NCBI GenBank assembly: GCA_949987565.1
Contig: OX465118.1
Coordinates: 8,059,564 to 8,123,563 of the forward strand
From: Luidia sarsii
Taxonomy: Eukaryota > Echinodermata > Asteroidea > Paxillosida > Luidiidae
Direction: 5' to 3'
DNA: 64,000 bases
The position numbers were made by a program, and so were the translations under genes. Positions 23,601-32,350 of this stretch are shown piece after piece. How positions within the stretch are numbered: position 1 is the first letter of the stretch; each line of letters begins with the position of its first letter. The notes under the pieces are model-generated. The model worked only from the letters and a program-made list of their open reading frames with translations, was not told the DNA's origin and ran no database searches.

Positions 23601-26600
23601 AATATTCTCTCGTGTCTGACACAGACGCAGTTGCATCTCACTCATTCGTTTTTTTTGGACCCTTTCTCCCTCCCCCTCCTCTTATCTTCTCCTTCTGCAG
23701 GAGCGGCTGGCCAACATTGGACCTGAGGAGTTTGTGCAATCGTTCATGAAGGAGGAGAAACCGGACTCAGCTGTGAGTGCAGTTCCTTGAGAATATCTCA
23801 AATTTTAGTGGGCCTGACGTTTTCGATCCTAGTTTGACCTTTCTTCAAAGGCAGAGTGACAAGGACAAAACAGATACATGCACACGAAGGAAGGGGGAAG
23901 AGAGTGAATAGGACATGGATGAGAAACAAAAGGACAAAGAGTGAAGCTGGTAGGGTGAGATCAAAGGGAAGGGCAAGGAGTAGGGTAGGGATTAGTGAGA
24001 AGCGGGGGAAAGATCAAAGAGAGAAGTGTGGAGGAGTGAACACAAAAGAAAGATTATCAGAAAGCTGCAATTTAAGCAGAATTGGGATTAGGGTCTGGGT
24101 TAGGGTTGAGAGAATAAACGACAAATTCAAAGAAAGCTTCATTCACTCACCCAATGAAATCTTTGACGAAAATACTGATGTTTTGTGGGGTTTTTGTTGC
24201 CGTCAACAGCAGGTTCGGTTGCAGGACTTGAAGAGGACCAAGAACCTGGAGGCGTACGTGGAGTGGTTCAACCGGCTCAGCTACCTGGTGGCCACCGAGG
24301 TCTGCATGCACATCAAGAAGAAGCACCGGGCCAAGCTCATCGAGTACTTCATCGACGTCGCCCGCGAGTGCTACAACATCGGCAACTTCAACTCCCTCAT
24401 GGCCATCATGTGTAAGCAGGACCCCGTCGGGTTTTTTTTTTCCCCTTGCCCTCTTTTTAGCTGACGCGCTTGTGCGGCTTTTCGTTGTCACCCTGCGTTG
24501 CAATGTGCATTGCTGCCAGGAAATCTGATTCTGATGAAAAACACCGATGAGTAAAACGTAGATTTATTTTTCATTTCTTTGTTGTTCTTTTTGCTTGTAG
24601 CTGGCCTGAATCTGAGCCCGGTCACGAGACTGAAGAAAACCTGGGGCAAAGTGAACATGGACAAGTTTGAAATCTTAGAGGTGAGTCCAGAAGCCAAAAT
24701 GAAAATCTTTCTCCCCACAACCCTCGGAAAGTTGACTATTTGGTAGAATAAGCTAAGATGGAAGGGTGCCGAGTTGTTCACCCCGAGGCCTACGATTGGC
24801 AGCCTGGTCGAGTCCAGGATTCTTTGCTGCTTTGGTGAAGAAAGTGACTCAGTGATGATGAGGTTTTAAGGCTTTTCCCCCCCTTTTCTGTTCCTACCTT
24901 CTTCCCTTCCAGCACCAAATGGATCCCACAGGGAACTTCACCACGTACAGGCAGTCTCTGAGGGCAGCCATGCAAAGGGCACTGGGTGCTCAGGACGGGG
25001 CCTGCGACAAGATTGTCATCCCCTTCTTCAGCCTCTTCGTCAAGGACTTGTACTTCCTGAACGAGGGCTGCATAAACAAGCTGGCCAACGGCTACATCAA
25101 CTTCCAGGTAGGCCTGGCCACAGCCGCTTTGCCACAGCCTCAGCCTTCAGCCCCTTGCCTCAGTCCCTGCTCTGAAGGATATCCCCAGCCCCTGGCCTCA
25201 GCCCCAGCCCCTCATCTCATCCCCAGCTCCAGCCTCAGCTCCAGCCCCAGCACCTCGCCTCAGTCCCAGCCCCAGTCGAAGCTTCAGCCCCAGCCTCAGC
25301 CCCAGCCTTAACCACAGCCCCAGGCTGTAGCCCCTAGTCCAAGCCTCAGCCCCAGTCCCCAGTCCCGGCTACAGCCCCAGCCCCAGCCCGTAGCCTCTAG
25401 TCCCAGCCTCAGCCCCAGCCTCATCCCCTAGCCTCAACCAAAGCCCCAGCCTGTAGCCCCTAGTCCAAGCCTCAGCCTTAGTCCCTAGCCCCGGCTACAG
25501 CCCCAGCCCCAGCCTGTAGCCTCTAGTCCAAGCCTCAGCCCCAGCCTCAGCCCCTAGCCTCATCTTCTAGCCTCAACCACAGCCCCAGCCTGTAACCCTA
25601 GTCCAAGCCTCAGCCCCAGTCCCTAGCCCCGGCTACAGCCCCAGCCCCAGCCTGTAGCCTCTAGTCCAAGCCTCAGCCTCAGCCTCAGCCTCATCCCCTA
25701 GCCTCAACCACAGCCCCAGCCTGTAGCCCCTAGTCCAAGCCTCGGACCCAGCTACAGTCCCAGCCCCAGCCTGTAGCCCCTAGTCCAAACCTCAGCCCCA
25801 GCCCCTAGCCTCGGCTACAGCCCCAGCCCCAGCCTGTAGCCTCTAGTCCAAGCCTCAGCCTCAGCCTCATCCCCTAGCCTCATCCCCTAGCCTCAACCAC
25901 AGCCCCAGCCTGTAGCCCCTAGTCCAAGCCTCGGACCCAGCTACAGTCCCAGCCCCAGCCTGTAGCCCCTAGTCCAAACCTCAGCCCCAGCCCCTAGCCT
26001 CGGCTACAGCCCCAGCCCCAGCCTGTAGCCTCTAGTCCAAGCCTCAGCCCCAGCCTCAGCCCCTAGCCTCAGCCTCTAGCCTCAGCCACAGTCCCAGCCC
26101 CCAATGGCAGACGCAGCCCCGCCCCATGAAATACCAGCTATGTTAAAACGAGTCGTGGAAACGAAACCGAAGCCCAAGCCAGAGCCCCTAAAGCCCCGTG
26201 TCCCAAAAGGGACCCATCAAGAGTTCACCTCAAAAAACTGATTTCCCGCTCTTATGTTAACCCCCCTCCCCCCTCCAGAAATTTTGGCAGACGGCCAAGC
26301 AAGTCACGGATTTCATCACGTGGAAACAAGTGGAGTGCCCGTACCCCAGAGATAGGCAGGCCCTGAACTACCTGCTGACAGCGCCAGTATTCTCAGAAAA
26401 TTGTAAGTTTGAGAAAATCACCGCTTGCTGATTACAAGAACCTGAAAATATACCAGATTTTTTTTTTTTTAAAGCCTGGGACGCCGAGAAGGAAGACTAG
26501 AAGTGAAAGGGCCAAGAGAGAGAGCAAGTGAATAATGATGCTAGATCTTATCAGAGGGAGAGAGTGAGCCGTATCAAAGGATGGAAGAAAGAGCTCAAGA

Positions 26601-27687
26601 GAGACAAGGATTGAGGGGTTTACCAGATATGAAACTGGTTGAACGGCAGTATACTACATAGAGAAAGCAAGCTTGAATGCAATTATCCTGATCTGGTGAC
26701 CCACCAAACTCACTGCCTGTTCTGAGTGTGCGCTGTTGTGGTTTACATATGAAATCTCAAATCTCAATGTAATTACTTTAGTCAGGCAAACAAAGGAAAA
26801 GCTGACTGGGAACTTTGGAACAAATTAAAAAAAAAAAATTGGCAAAGAAAAAAAAAATTAACTGGACTTGGACTTGAACCCGAAACCTCTGTATTAACGT
26901 ACCAGTGCTCTTCCATCTGAGCTATCCAACCCTTAGTTGGTGGCCTTTCCCTGATAGCCAACTAGTCTTTGGTGTGGTGGGGGCGCCAGTCAGAAGCAAT
27001 TCAACCGTTAACTGCTGTGTACCAAAATTATTTTTAGAATGATTTTAAACTGGATTTCTGTCCACTCTGTTGTTTGCTCTGCAGCACTTTACCTAGCGTC
27101 GTACGAGAGCGAAGGACCAGAGACGAATTACGAGAGGGATCAGTACAAGACACTCAAGTAAGCACTCCATGCTATCCAACACATGCTGACCATTAGAACG
27201 CCTACACCGAGTCGGGAATGTCAGCAGCTATGGCTGCAAATGACACACAAGTCTATGGGGTTGGGGGATCGACCGCAGTGGCTCATCAACAGTCTCCATA
27301 GACTCATGGTCAATCTGAAGCCACAGCCATTGAGTTTGGACAGAGTCTCGAGAATGTCGACTGTGACCAATTTCTGAATCCAATTTTGCAACCAAATTGT
27401 GAGGTGCTGCACTCAAATAGTCTAGTTATTTACCTGTGTGAGAATTATCCATAGAAGTGTGTGCAACATCCCACAGCCAATGATTTTGCACAGCCCGACT
27501 TGATCTAACTCGGAGTCAAATTTGACCACACAACGGTGGCCTGTTCTTCTAGTAAGGGGCCCAAATAGATTGTGCATGCTGCATTTCACTTGTTTATGCG
27601 TGATTCGATACGGATGTGGAATTCACTAAGTGTTTCGAATCGTTGATTTCCATTTGCAGGATGCAGTGTAACGCAGCCAACAAGTAA
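2667..27687 (+). CDS. RASGEF1: RASGEF1-family Ras/Rap guanine nucleotide exchange factor, 12 coding exons
   Basis: Joined coding exons: 2667-2693, 2985-3074, 19253-19419, 21339-21480, 22557-22721, 23701-23772, 24210-24411, 24601-24680, 24913-25107, 26279-26402, 27085-27157, 27660-27687. All reading phases agree and the product is about 454 residues, close to vertebrate RASGEF1A/B/C (about 465-480). An N-terminal RasGEF-N (REM) module (roughly residues 10-160) is followed by a CDC25 catalytic domain (roughly 183-430). The catalytic hairpin region reads NFNSLMAIMSGLN followed by RLKKTW (about 281-303), and a later conserved block reads FFSLFVKDLYFLNEG. Family members catalyse GDP release from Ras-type GTPases (Rap2 is a known substrate) in the cytoplasm. 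All exons match the family closely except the first nine codons, which rest on splice phase and an upstream in-frame stop. Which vertebrate paralogue is nearest cannot be decided here. Confidence 0.93.
2985..3074 (+). CDS. RASGEF1: RASGEF1 coding exon 2
   Basis: It follows a tctctgCAG acceptor and ends at a GTGAGT donor, with 30 codons in phase 0. It encodes ALVYQDGNLNSG and then a stretch ending VDYYPD, the conserved opening of the RasGEF-N module in RASGEF1 proteins. The following intron is about 16.2 kb. Confidence 0.92.
3408..3575. repeat. GGCTCGGGCT interspersed repeat, copy A
   Basis: It shares the run ggctcgggctcaggctt, a block like gaatttgaagatttgttggct, and a block like caccaaggaactggggccaaac with segments near 33565-33725 and, inverted, 54452-54650. 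A dispersed non-coding element in RASGEF1 intron 2. Confidence 0.6.
3576..3940. mobile_element. Degraded relative of the TTAA-flanked foldback element
   Basis: The left edge reads aaagcccgatacaacattgg and the right edge accaatgttgtatgag, resembling the terminal inverted repeats of the better preserved copies at 16205, 34250 and 63522. The interior has diverged but keeps a run like aaactatttctt. It looks like an old copy of the same family or a sister family. Confidence 0.45.
6700..6915 (+). repeat. GTCA/GTCT tetranucleotide microsatellite
   Basis: Imperfect runs of cagtcagtcagt, ggtcggtcagt and gtctgtctgtct occupy this part of RASGEF1 intron 2. Simple repeat with no coding evidence. Confidence 0.85.
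9105..9560 (+). repeat. Polypurine GA/GGGAGG-rich low-complexity tract
   Basis: Repeated gggaggtggagaga-type units of about 20-50 bases make a long purine strand. It opens spurious Arg/Glu/Gly frames on one strand and Ser/Pro/Leu frames on the other. Located inside RASGEF1 intron 2. Confidence 0.85.
10401..10812. mobile_element. Foldback MITE with GTCCGCACTGGACTT ends, copy A
   Basis: The left end reads atccgcactggactta and the right end taagtccagtgcggac. The interior is made of further direct and inverted GGTAAA / TTTACC and GTCCAG motifs. A related element with the same ends lies at 17884-18080. No coding capacity is seen, which fits a non-autonomous DNA transposon in RASGEF1 intron 2. Confidence 0.65.
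11092..11200 (+). repeat. Fragment of the TTGCAAACTGCTTACTGAC dispersed repeat
   Basis: It begins with tgttgcaaactgcttactga and continues into a gatcctagttggccctttctcagag segment. The same two modules recur near 17018, 18940-19025 (inverted), 23801, 34747, 35399-35535 and 56030. This is a moderately repetitive family with no coding content. Confidence 0.55.
11520..11711 (+). repeat. Left terminal inverted repeat of the Kolobok-like element
   Basis: This arm matches the reverse complement of 13513-13703 almost base for base, with a few substitutions and a 3-base indel near ggtcgaattcgcg. Low divergence between arms suggests a fairly recent insertion. Confidence 0.85.
11829..12089 (+). pseudogene. 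THAP zinc-finger domain fragment inside the transposon
   Basis: The frame encodes a C2CH THAP signature: YCQAFGCNN (C-x4-C), a Trp in KWAAAIK, and CSDHF (C-x2-H) about 55 residues later. THAP domains bind DNA in transposases and host factors. No ATG opens this frame: a TGA lies at 11820-11822 and the frame enters at GTG, so it is either an internal exon or decayed. It stops soon after the domain with no catalytic part in the same frame. Confidence 0.75.
12590..12830 (-). pseudogene. Transposase-like fragment (Kolobok/Mutator-like type), broken
   Basis: On the minus strand the frame contains GARRLLAAMGTAVPSRTGLQ followed by RGANKCADII. This resembles a block recalled from THAP/Kolobok- and Mutator-like transposases of marine invertebrates. 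A neighbouring frame further on reads DSPIAVEIGRQYNNP, suggesting a frameshift inside one decayed gene. It opposes the THAP fragment in orientation. The match is from memory and should be checked by protein search. Confidence 0.5.
13090..13270 (+). repeat. ACATGT/GTACAC palindromic tandem repeat
   Basis: Runs of acatgtacatgtacatgtac and gtacacgtgtacagt make a self-complementary tract able to form cruciforms. It lies inside the Kolobok-like element. Similar short palindromes recur at 18655-18790, 39985 and 41355. Confidence 0.75.
13513..13703 (-). repeat. Right terminal inverted repeat of the Kolobok-like element
   Basis: This is the inverted counterpart of 11520-11711, ending CATTCTTCT and followed directly by TTAA. 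Confidence 0.85.
14684..14805 (+). repeat. CT-rich low-complexity tract
   Basis: Runs of ctctccctccctccctctcc in RASGEF1 intron 2. No coding support. Confidence 0.8.
14937..15060 (+). repeat. Dispersed repeat with GACAAGGACAAAACAGATACAT module
   Basis: It contains gtgggcctgacatttcgatc, a capcture-like aggacctttct stretch, and then gtgacaaggacaaaacagat. The same order of modules occurs at 23801-24045 and 34747-35100. Non-coding dispersed repeat. Confidence 0.65.
16205..16572 (+). mobile_element. TTAA-flanked MITE with AGCCCCTACACAACATTG ends, copy 1
   Basis: A 368-bp element begins AGCCCCTACACAACATTG and ends with its exact reverse complement, flanked by TTAA at 16201-16204 and 16573-16576. 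It carries no open frame of note. Copies at 34250-34618 and (inverted) 63522-63851 have the same ends and flanks. The TTAA duplication points to a piggyBac- or Kolobok-mobilised non-autonomous element. Confidence 0.85.
17884..18080. mobile_element. Foldback MITE with GTCCGCACTGGACTT ends, copy B
   Basis: The ends gtccgcactggacttt and aagtccagtgcggat are inverted repeats. An internal aagtccagtgcggacagcct repeats the motif. It is shorter than copy A at 10401-10812 but clearly the same family. Confidence 0.65.
19253..19419 (+). CDS. RASGEF1: RASGEF1 coding exon 3
   Basis: It follows a ccctgCAG acceptor and ends at a GTGAGT donor, with 55 codons plus two bases. It encodes RTYLFAFLLNSRLFIKPHQL and ends KKFSLKLLQLLT, the core of the RasGEF-N module. 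The split codon (AC+T) is completed by exon 4. Confidence 0.95.
20880..21290 (+). repeat. GGGGCTGAGG minisatellite in RASGEF1 intron 3
   Basis: About 400 bp of variable ggggctgaggctggggttgagg units. The unit is the reverse complement of the minisatellite in intron 9 (25125-26110), so the two could pair within one pre-mRNA across exons 4-9. Confidence 0.9.
21339..21480 (+). CDS. RASGEF1: RASGEF1 coding exon 4
   Basis: It follows cccctgCAG and ends at a GTACGT donor. One base completes Thr, followed by 47 codons beginning EWTETFPYDFRDERMMRHLR, a hallmark of the RASGEF1 N-module. It ends in phase 0. Confidence 0.95.
22557..22721 (+). CDS. RASGEF1: RASGEF1 coding exon 5
   Basis: It follows gccccCAG and ends at a GTGAGG donor, with 55 codons in phase 0. 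It encodes LATLEKYEDVLSRVNAA and ends YVLAQQLTHIEL, where the CDC25 catalytic domain starts. Confidence 0.95.
23701..23772 (+). CDS. RASGEF1: RASGEF1 coding exon 6
   Basis: This short exon has 24 codons in phase 0, between ttctgCAG and GTGAGTG. It encodes ERLANIGPEEFVQSFMKEEK, matching the RASGEF1 block that follows the helix ending HIEL. Confidence 0.93.
23801..24045 (+). repeat. Dispersed repeat with GACAAGGACAAAACAGATACAT module, second copy
   Basis: It lies in RASGEF1 intron 6 and matches 34747-35100 over modules such as gggcctgacgttttcgatcc, gtgacaaggacaaaacagat and ggcaaggagtagggtaggga. A 202-codon open frame that runs through this repeat into exon 7 is accidental in its first part. 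Confidence 0.7.
24210..24411 (+). CDS. RASGEF1: RASGEF1 coding exon 7
   Basis: The acceptor is a tandem CAGCAG, so the exon may start at 24210 (QVRLQ) or 24213 (VRLQ) without a frame change. It encodes KNLEAYVEWFNRLSYLVATE, then HRAKLIEYFIDVARECYNIG and NFNSLMAIM, central helices of the CDC25 domain. It ends with one base of a split Ser codon before GTAAGC. Confidence 0.95.
24601..24680 (+). CDS. RASGEF1: RASGEF1 coding exon 8
   Basis: It lies between gcttgTAG and GTGAGT. Two bases complete Ser, and 26 codons follow: GLNLSPVTRLKKTWGKVNMD, then KFEILE. It carries the conserved RLKKTW motif of the catalytic domain. Confidence 0.95.
24913..25107 (+). CDS. RASGEF1: RASGEF1 coding exon 9
   Basis: It has 65 codons in phase 0 between cttccAG and GTAGGC. 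It encodes HQMDPTGNFTTYRQSLRAAM, then CDKIVIPFFSLFVKDLYFLN and EGCINKLANGYINFQ, the conserved late block of the CDC25 domain. Reading through the donor would add a Pro/Gln/Ser-rich run from the adjoining minisatellite. Confidence 0.95.
25125..26110 (+). repeat. CAGCCTCAGCCCCAG minisatellite in RASGEF1 intron 9
   Basis: About 1 kb of cagccccagcctgtagcccc-type units, including a near-duplicate block of about 189 bp (from about 25740 and about 25929). It starts within 20 bases of the exon 9 donor. It is complementary in sequence to the intron 3 minisatellite at 20880-21290. Confidence 0.9.
26279..26402 (+). CDS. RASGEF1: RASGEF1 coding exon 10
   Basis: It follows a C-rich tract and cctccAG and ends before GTAAGT, with 41 codons plus one base. 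It encodes KFWQTAKQVTDFITWKQVEC and ends LLTAPVFSEN, matching the C-terminal part of the RASGEF1 catalytic domain. Confidence 0.95.
26740..27015 (-). mobile_element. tRNA-derived SINE (copy 1)
   Basis: On the minus strand it contains a tRNA-like head with an A box (TAGCTCAGATGG) and a B box (GGTTCAAGTCC), about 26863-26932, joined to non-tRNA sequence. A related copy in the same orientation lies at 32125-32350, sharing the ccagtcagaagcaattcaacc segment and the caaacaaa-ggaa tail. It sits in RASGEF1 intron 10. Confidence 0.65.
27085..27157 (+). CDS. RASGEF1: RASGEF1 coding exon 11
   Basis: It lies between ctctgCAG and GTAAGC. Two bases complete Ser, then LYLASYESEGPETNYERDQY and KTL, with two bases of a split Lys. 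It matches the family C-terminus, LYLASYESEGP. Confidence 0.95.
27660..27687 (+). CDS. RASGEF1: RASGEF1 coding exon 12 (terminal)
   Basis: It follows catttgCAG. One base completes Lys, then MQCNAANK and TAA at 27685-27687. The short, poorly conserved tail is normal for the family. Confidence 0.85.
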
Positions 27688-29869
27688 ATGCACAGCAGAG
27701 AGGACTCTGTGTTCTTCACACACTCAAACACAGAGAGCTACTGTTGTGGCATTGCTTAGAAAAAGACTGCGCAAAGGACCTTGATGGACAGGAAGGCATT
27801 GCAATGAGTGCAACCCGGCAAAGACATGTAGCAGAAACCCCACCAGTGCATTGGGGAAAGGCACCGTCCCAGCCCTCCCAGAGCTTGCTCCAAAGTGTCA
27901 AGAGAGGGCGCCAGACCAGTGATCCAGTGTGCAGCGGAGAGTGGTCGGTGAAACATAGCATCTCGGCCGTGTGGATGACTGAGGCGATAATTATTTGAAG
28001 CAGCGAAGCAGTGGCAGCTGTTACACTCCGGCAGGCCTACGGTGATGGGCACTCCATGATACCAGTATCTTCAGTTGGAAACCAACACTGACTTTCCTAC
28101 CGGAGATTTTCGGGTGATTGAAGATTGGCAGGCCGTCAAGCGACTTCTTGTAAATTGCCCTTCGAGTAATTTTTGCTTTTGAATTTGCAGTACCCAATGC
28201 CCAAGCTTCTGTAAAGTAAAAGGCCGTCAGGTGTGCAACGGCCTTATTGGAAATTTGCTGGAACTCAAAAGGGTGCTACATTTTTAAGTGAACAACGTCA
28301 TTCTGCTCTTCTTTTGGAAAGGAACTCTTCAAGATGTTTGTCCCATTTCTCAATTTTGAAGGCAGTGATGCAATTGGTTTCATTACCATTTGCAAACCTA
28401 ATTCACCTGGCAATTATGTGAGCACCCAAATACTACAGATTGGGTGTTTTTCATGCGGCATATCAAAAATCTTGTAGACATTTATTTGTGTCCAAACTCG
28501 AACGTAACACCGATTCTATTGCAGATGTATAAAGTAAAGAGACATGGAGGAAAACAAACTGTAACTATCTGTTGTATATTAGAGCTCTAAATGTATTCCA
28601 ATTCTTGATCAGAGGAGTTTTATTTTGATTCGAAAATATTGTTGAAATCTGATTGGGATTTCCGTTGGTGTTGATTTTTTTTTTCTAAAGAGAAGGGAAG
28701 AGAATTTCTGCTTTTATTTTTGTTGCCATTGACAGTGTGTATTCTTTCAGAGACAAAGGGACTTTCAGCTCGATAGATTTGCGGAAAATCTTGAACTTTC
28801 AGCCAAATTGCCGTTTGGACATTTCCCCCCCCCATGTTTTTCGCCCTTTTTTGTACTTAAGAGTGTACGTAAACATGTTCAGTACTTTTTTGAACAGTTT
28901 ATGGTACACAGACCAGTTTTTGATTGTTATACTTCTTTCAGGCTGATTTGTTTTTCAATGAAGTGGTTATTATTTTTTTTTCAACGGAAAGATTGGATGT
29001 GACAAAGTTGTCATTTTCATGTACAGAAGTGGTGGTCGTTCCCTTGTACATTTTCGGGGGCTTAGTATGAACTTGTCTACTGAAATTCTGTTTATTTGAC
29101 TGACAACCCTACATAGGCTGATGGGACTGTGCTGAAGCGATTTGACCCGTGCGTCAGATTGTGGGAAAGACACCATTGGGTAAATGGCGATAGAGGGCGC
29201 TCTTTATTCTCACAGTCCCATGTATTGTAACTCGCACCTCGTCGGAGTGACTTCGGTTAAAGCACAGAAAAGCAGCCTTTGCTTCTAGGCAGCTTTTCTG
29301 AAGTTGCAGTGCCAGGTGTCTTGTGCGAGCAAATTGTAAAGGTGCCTGCCTTTGGAGCAGTTTGAAGATGTGCTGTAGTCAGTGCAGTATTTGGTCTTGG
29401 CTTCAGGGAACTAGACCTGTCAGCTGTAGCCAACTGCAGAGAGAGAGAGTCCTACCCATTGGTCAGACTGCTATCAGTCTAGTTCCAAGGGTTCACGCAG
29501 TTTGATCGCAACCAGCTTTGGGGACCTCGATCTCAGGCCTCTAACCGCATTAACCACACAACTAGTGGTTTGATTGGAACTCATTGGCTTACAGCAGAGA
29601 ACACACAAGTCAATGAGAATGGCTGGTAGCCACTAGCTCAGTGGCCCCCACTGACTTGTGTGCAATTTGAAGCTGTTACCAGTGATTTCCGTACAAGATG
29701 TCTGCCTGGTCTGGAGATAATTTAAGAAACTGTCGGTTGGGGGACTGCGCCTTCTGTTGTCCAAGTTTAGCCAAGTGGTGTCGACCAGTAGTAAGAAGTC
29801 TGATGATGTATTATGGGTTTCTGGAAAACAAAACTTGTTAAATATATGTCTATGAAGATCTATTTATTA
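27688..29869 (+). other. Probable RASGEF1 3' untranslated region
   Basis: About 2.2 kb of A/T-rich sequence without a recognisable exon separates the stop codon from an AATAAA signal. An end at an earlier, non-canonical signal cannot be excluded. Confidence 0.5.
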
Positions 29870-29875
29870 AATAAA
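29870..29875 (+). terminator. Polyadenylation signal candidate for RASGEF1
   Basis: AATAAA in an A/T-rich setting is the first canonical signal noticed downstream of the RASGEF1 stop. No cleavage site evidence is available. Confidence 0.4.
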
Positions 29876-31202
29876 GGAGGAAAATTTACCGTGGTGGACG
29901 TGAAGCTAATGGAATAGTGGATTACCACTGCAAAACATGGATTGAGAAGTGAACATTTTCACAATTAAATCGCGTGAAAATAATAGGGGACACTGAACTG
30001 GACTGAACACAGTTATGTGAGCTCAGCAGATAACGGCACTTTTTTCCTTTTTCTTTTTTTACACATCCACATATCGGGATTAGGATTCTGTGTATTCAAT
30101 CAGTGTACAGTCGGAAATATAAAAATAATACGAGCGAGCAATGAAGCACGTTGCTTGCAATTCTTTATCGACTATTTAATGACTTTGTACATTTCTGTAA
30201 ATACAACCACAAATTCTGCTTTTCGTTGTTCTGTTTGTATGGTATGTTATGGACAGAACAAATTTATATCAGGAGATAAATCTGGGGGGGGGGGTTGTGA
30301 TGCGGTGATGCACGAGATAATGGACTTGAATCTTGCCTATAGATAAGACATCACGAGAAGTTGAAAATACCATCTTGAGCCCTATGGATATTGATTAAAA
30401 AGCATAAACCCAAACCTTCGCCAGTAGTTTTTTGGTACCAAGTCAAAGGTTCGGGTTATGGGGATCCCAACCGAAAGTGCAGCAGTCAATGATGACTGCT
30501 TGACCCAAAAAGTGGGATTTTTTTTTCTACATGTGACACAATCATCAAGTAGTCAATGCAATGTTGAGTTTGAAAACAAAACAAAACATGCATAGCCCCC
30601 AAAAGACTCAGACCACGCTCTCCGTGATCCAGATATATCTTGTGGGAATTGGACAAAGCCATATTGGGTATCATCACTAAATGTTAACCAAGTTTGGGAA
30701 AACTTAAAATACCCTTTTTTCAGGGGGTGTTAAGGTAACATTAGGTTTCATGAGGCTACTATCATTTATGTCAGTCCTCATATTTGTAGTTTTTTTTCTT
30801 CAGAATTCCCCCCCCCCCCGAGAATTGTCTTTGTAAAAAGCTGGATCAGGTCATCAGGATTCTGTTCCTGTTGTTCCAGAACGATGCTATTCTAATCTAA
30901 TGTATCTGTCTGATGCACTGAATGTGCATTGTGTCGTGTCTAGAATAATCCATCTGATTCCGAGCAGAGATCGGACGGTCAGGGCCAGACGTCTCGATCC
31001 AAAGGCAGAACAGCCGGGAGGGTTAGAAAGGTCCTGCTGGGATGGAAACATTTTTCCCCCCGATTTGTTTCAGATTTTTGTTTTCTTCAGATCAGTCAGT
31101 AAACAGTCTGCTACATGCTTGTATCTGTAGAGTCCTGACGTCATGGAGAACAAGTCACACGTGTCTGTCATCAGCGAAAATCAGTTCATGGAATCTTCGG
31201 AC

Positions 31203-31449
31203 CAGGGCCCAATTTCATAGAGCCGCTTAAGCGTGAAAATCTGCTAAGTAGAAAAGGTCTTCCTCGTATAAGCTGGATTTCTAACTGCCCTGCGATGTGA
31301 TGTCCATTGCTTTTGACTTGTTTTCCACTCTTCTTTACTTAGCATGAAACAAACTGAAGTTTGGGTTGGCAAGGGGATCCTGTGGCTCATGAGTTTTTGC
31401 GCTTAAGCACATTTTGACGCTTAAGCGGCGCTATGAAATTGGCTCCTGG
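31203..31449. mobile_element. MITE with CCCAATTTCATAGAGC ends, copy 1
   Basis: The left end ccaatttcatagagccgctt and the right end aagcggcgctatgaaattgg are inverted repeats of about 25-28 bp enclosing about 245 bp. A near-identical copy lies at 52341-52588 and an interrupted one at 56577-56945. Non-coding. Confidence 0.8.
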
Positions 31450-31654
31450 GTTGAACTATTTAGCGTCTGCTCACTCTTTGTTGTCTCGCTCACTGTCTAC
31501 TTTATCAAATCAAATTGTGTTTTATTGTATAGTTTTTATTGTACAAAGAGAAACATCTGTGCGACAGATGGCATTAAAACAATACATGCCACATGAACTT
31601 AATATTTGCTGGCCTGTTTCTTGTCTCTCTTACACTGTTTGTCTTGGACTGAAG

Positions 31655-31774
31655 TAGGGGAAGAGAGAGAGAGAGTAGGGGAAGAGAGAGAGAGAGAGTA
31701 GGGGAAGAGAGAGAGAGTAGGGGAAGAGAGAGAGTAGGGAAAGAGATAGAGTAGGGGAAGAGAGATAGAGTAGG

Positions 31775-31810
<36 letters not shown>

Positions 31811-31811
31811 G

Positions 31812-31887
<76 letters not shown>

Positions 31888-31945
31888 GAGAGAGAGAGGG
31901 AGAGAGAGAGAGAGAGAGTGAGAGAGAGAGGGAGAGAGAGAGAGA

Positions 31946-32039
<94 letters not shown>

Positions 32040-32055
32040 GAGAGAGAGAGGGGGG
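31655..32055 (+). repeat. GA dinucleotide microsatellite, about 400 bp
   Basis: The left part has units like gagagagagtaggggaa. The right part is nearly pure (GA)n with scattered GTGAG and GGGAG interruptions. It produces spurious Ser-Leu frames on the minus strand. Confidence 0.95.
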
Positions 32056-32124
32056 GGAGGCTATTAATTTTTGCCAAATAGTCCAAGGTTGCAATTCAAC
32101 ATTTTATTTATTTATTACAGGTAT

Positions 32125-32350
32125 CTTTTTTAGGTCAAACAAATAAAGGAAGAACTGACAGGGGAACTTTTGAACAGTTTTGAAAAATGGCAAAGAATAC
32201 TTGGAGTGGACCATGAGACTTGTGGTTTTCCATACCAGCGCTCTTACAATCTGGTCTGTCCAGTCCCCGGATGGTAGCTTTCCCAAATAGTCAACAAGTC
32301 TTTGCCGGGGTGGGGGTGCCAGTCAGAAGCAATTCAACCATTTACCACTG
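32125..32350 (-). mobile_element. tRNA-derived SINE (copy 2, degraded)
   Basis: It shares the ordered segments aggtcaaacaaa-taaagg, atggcaaagaa, ccagcgctctt and gtgccagtcagaagcaattc with the SINE at 26740-27015. The tRNA boxes are more decayed. Confidence 0.5.

Noticed and set aside
31574..32094. Two long minus-strand Leu-Ser open frames
   Set aside because: They are translations of the (GA)n microsatellite; a two-base repeat leaves every frame open.
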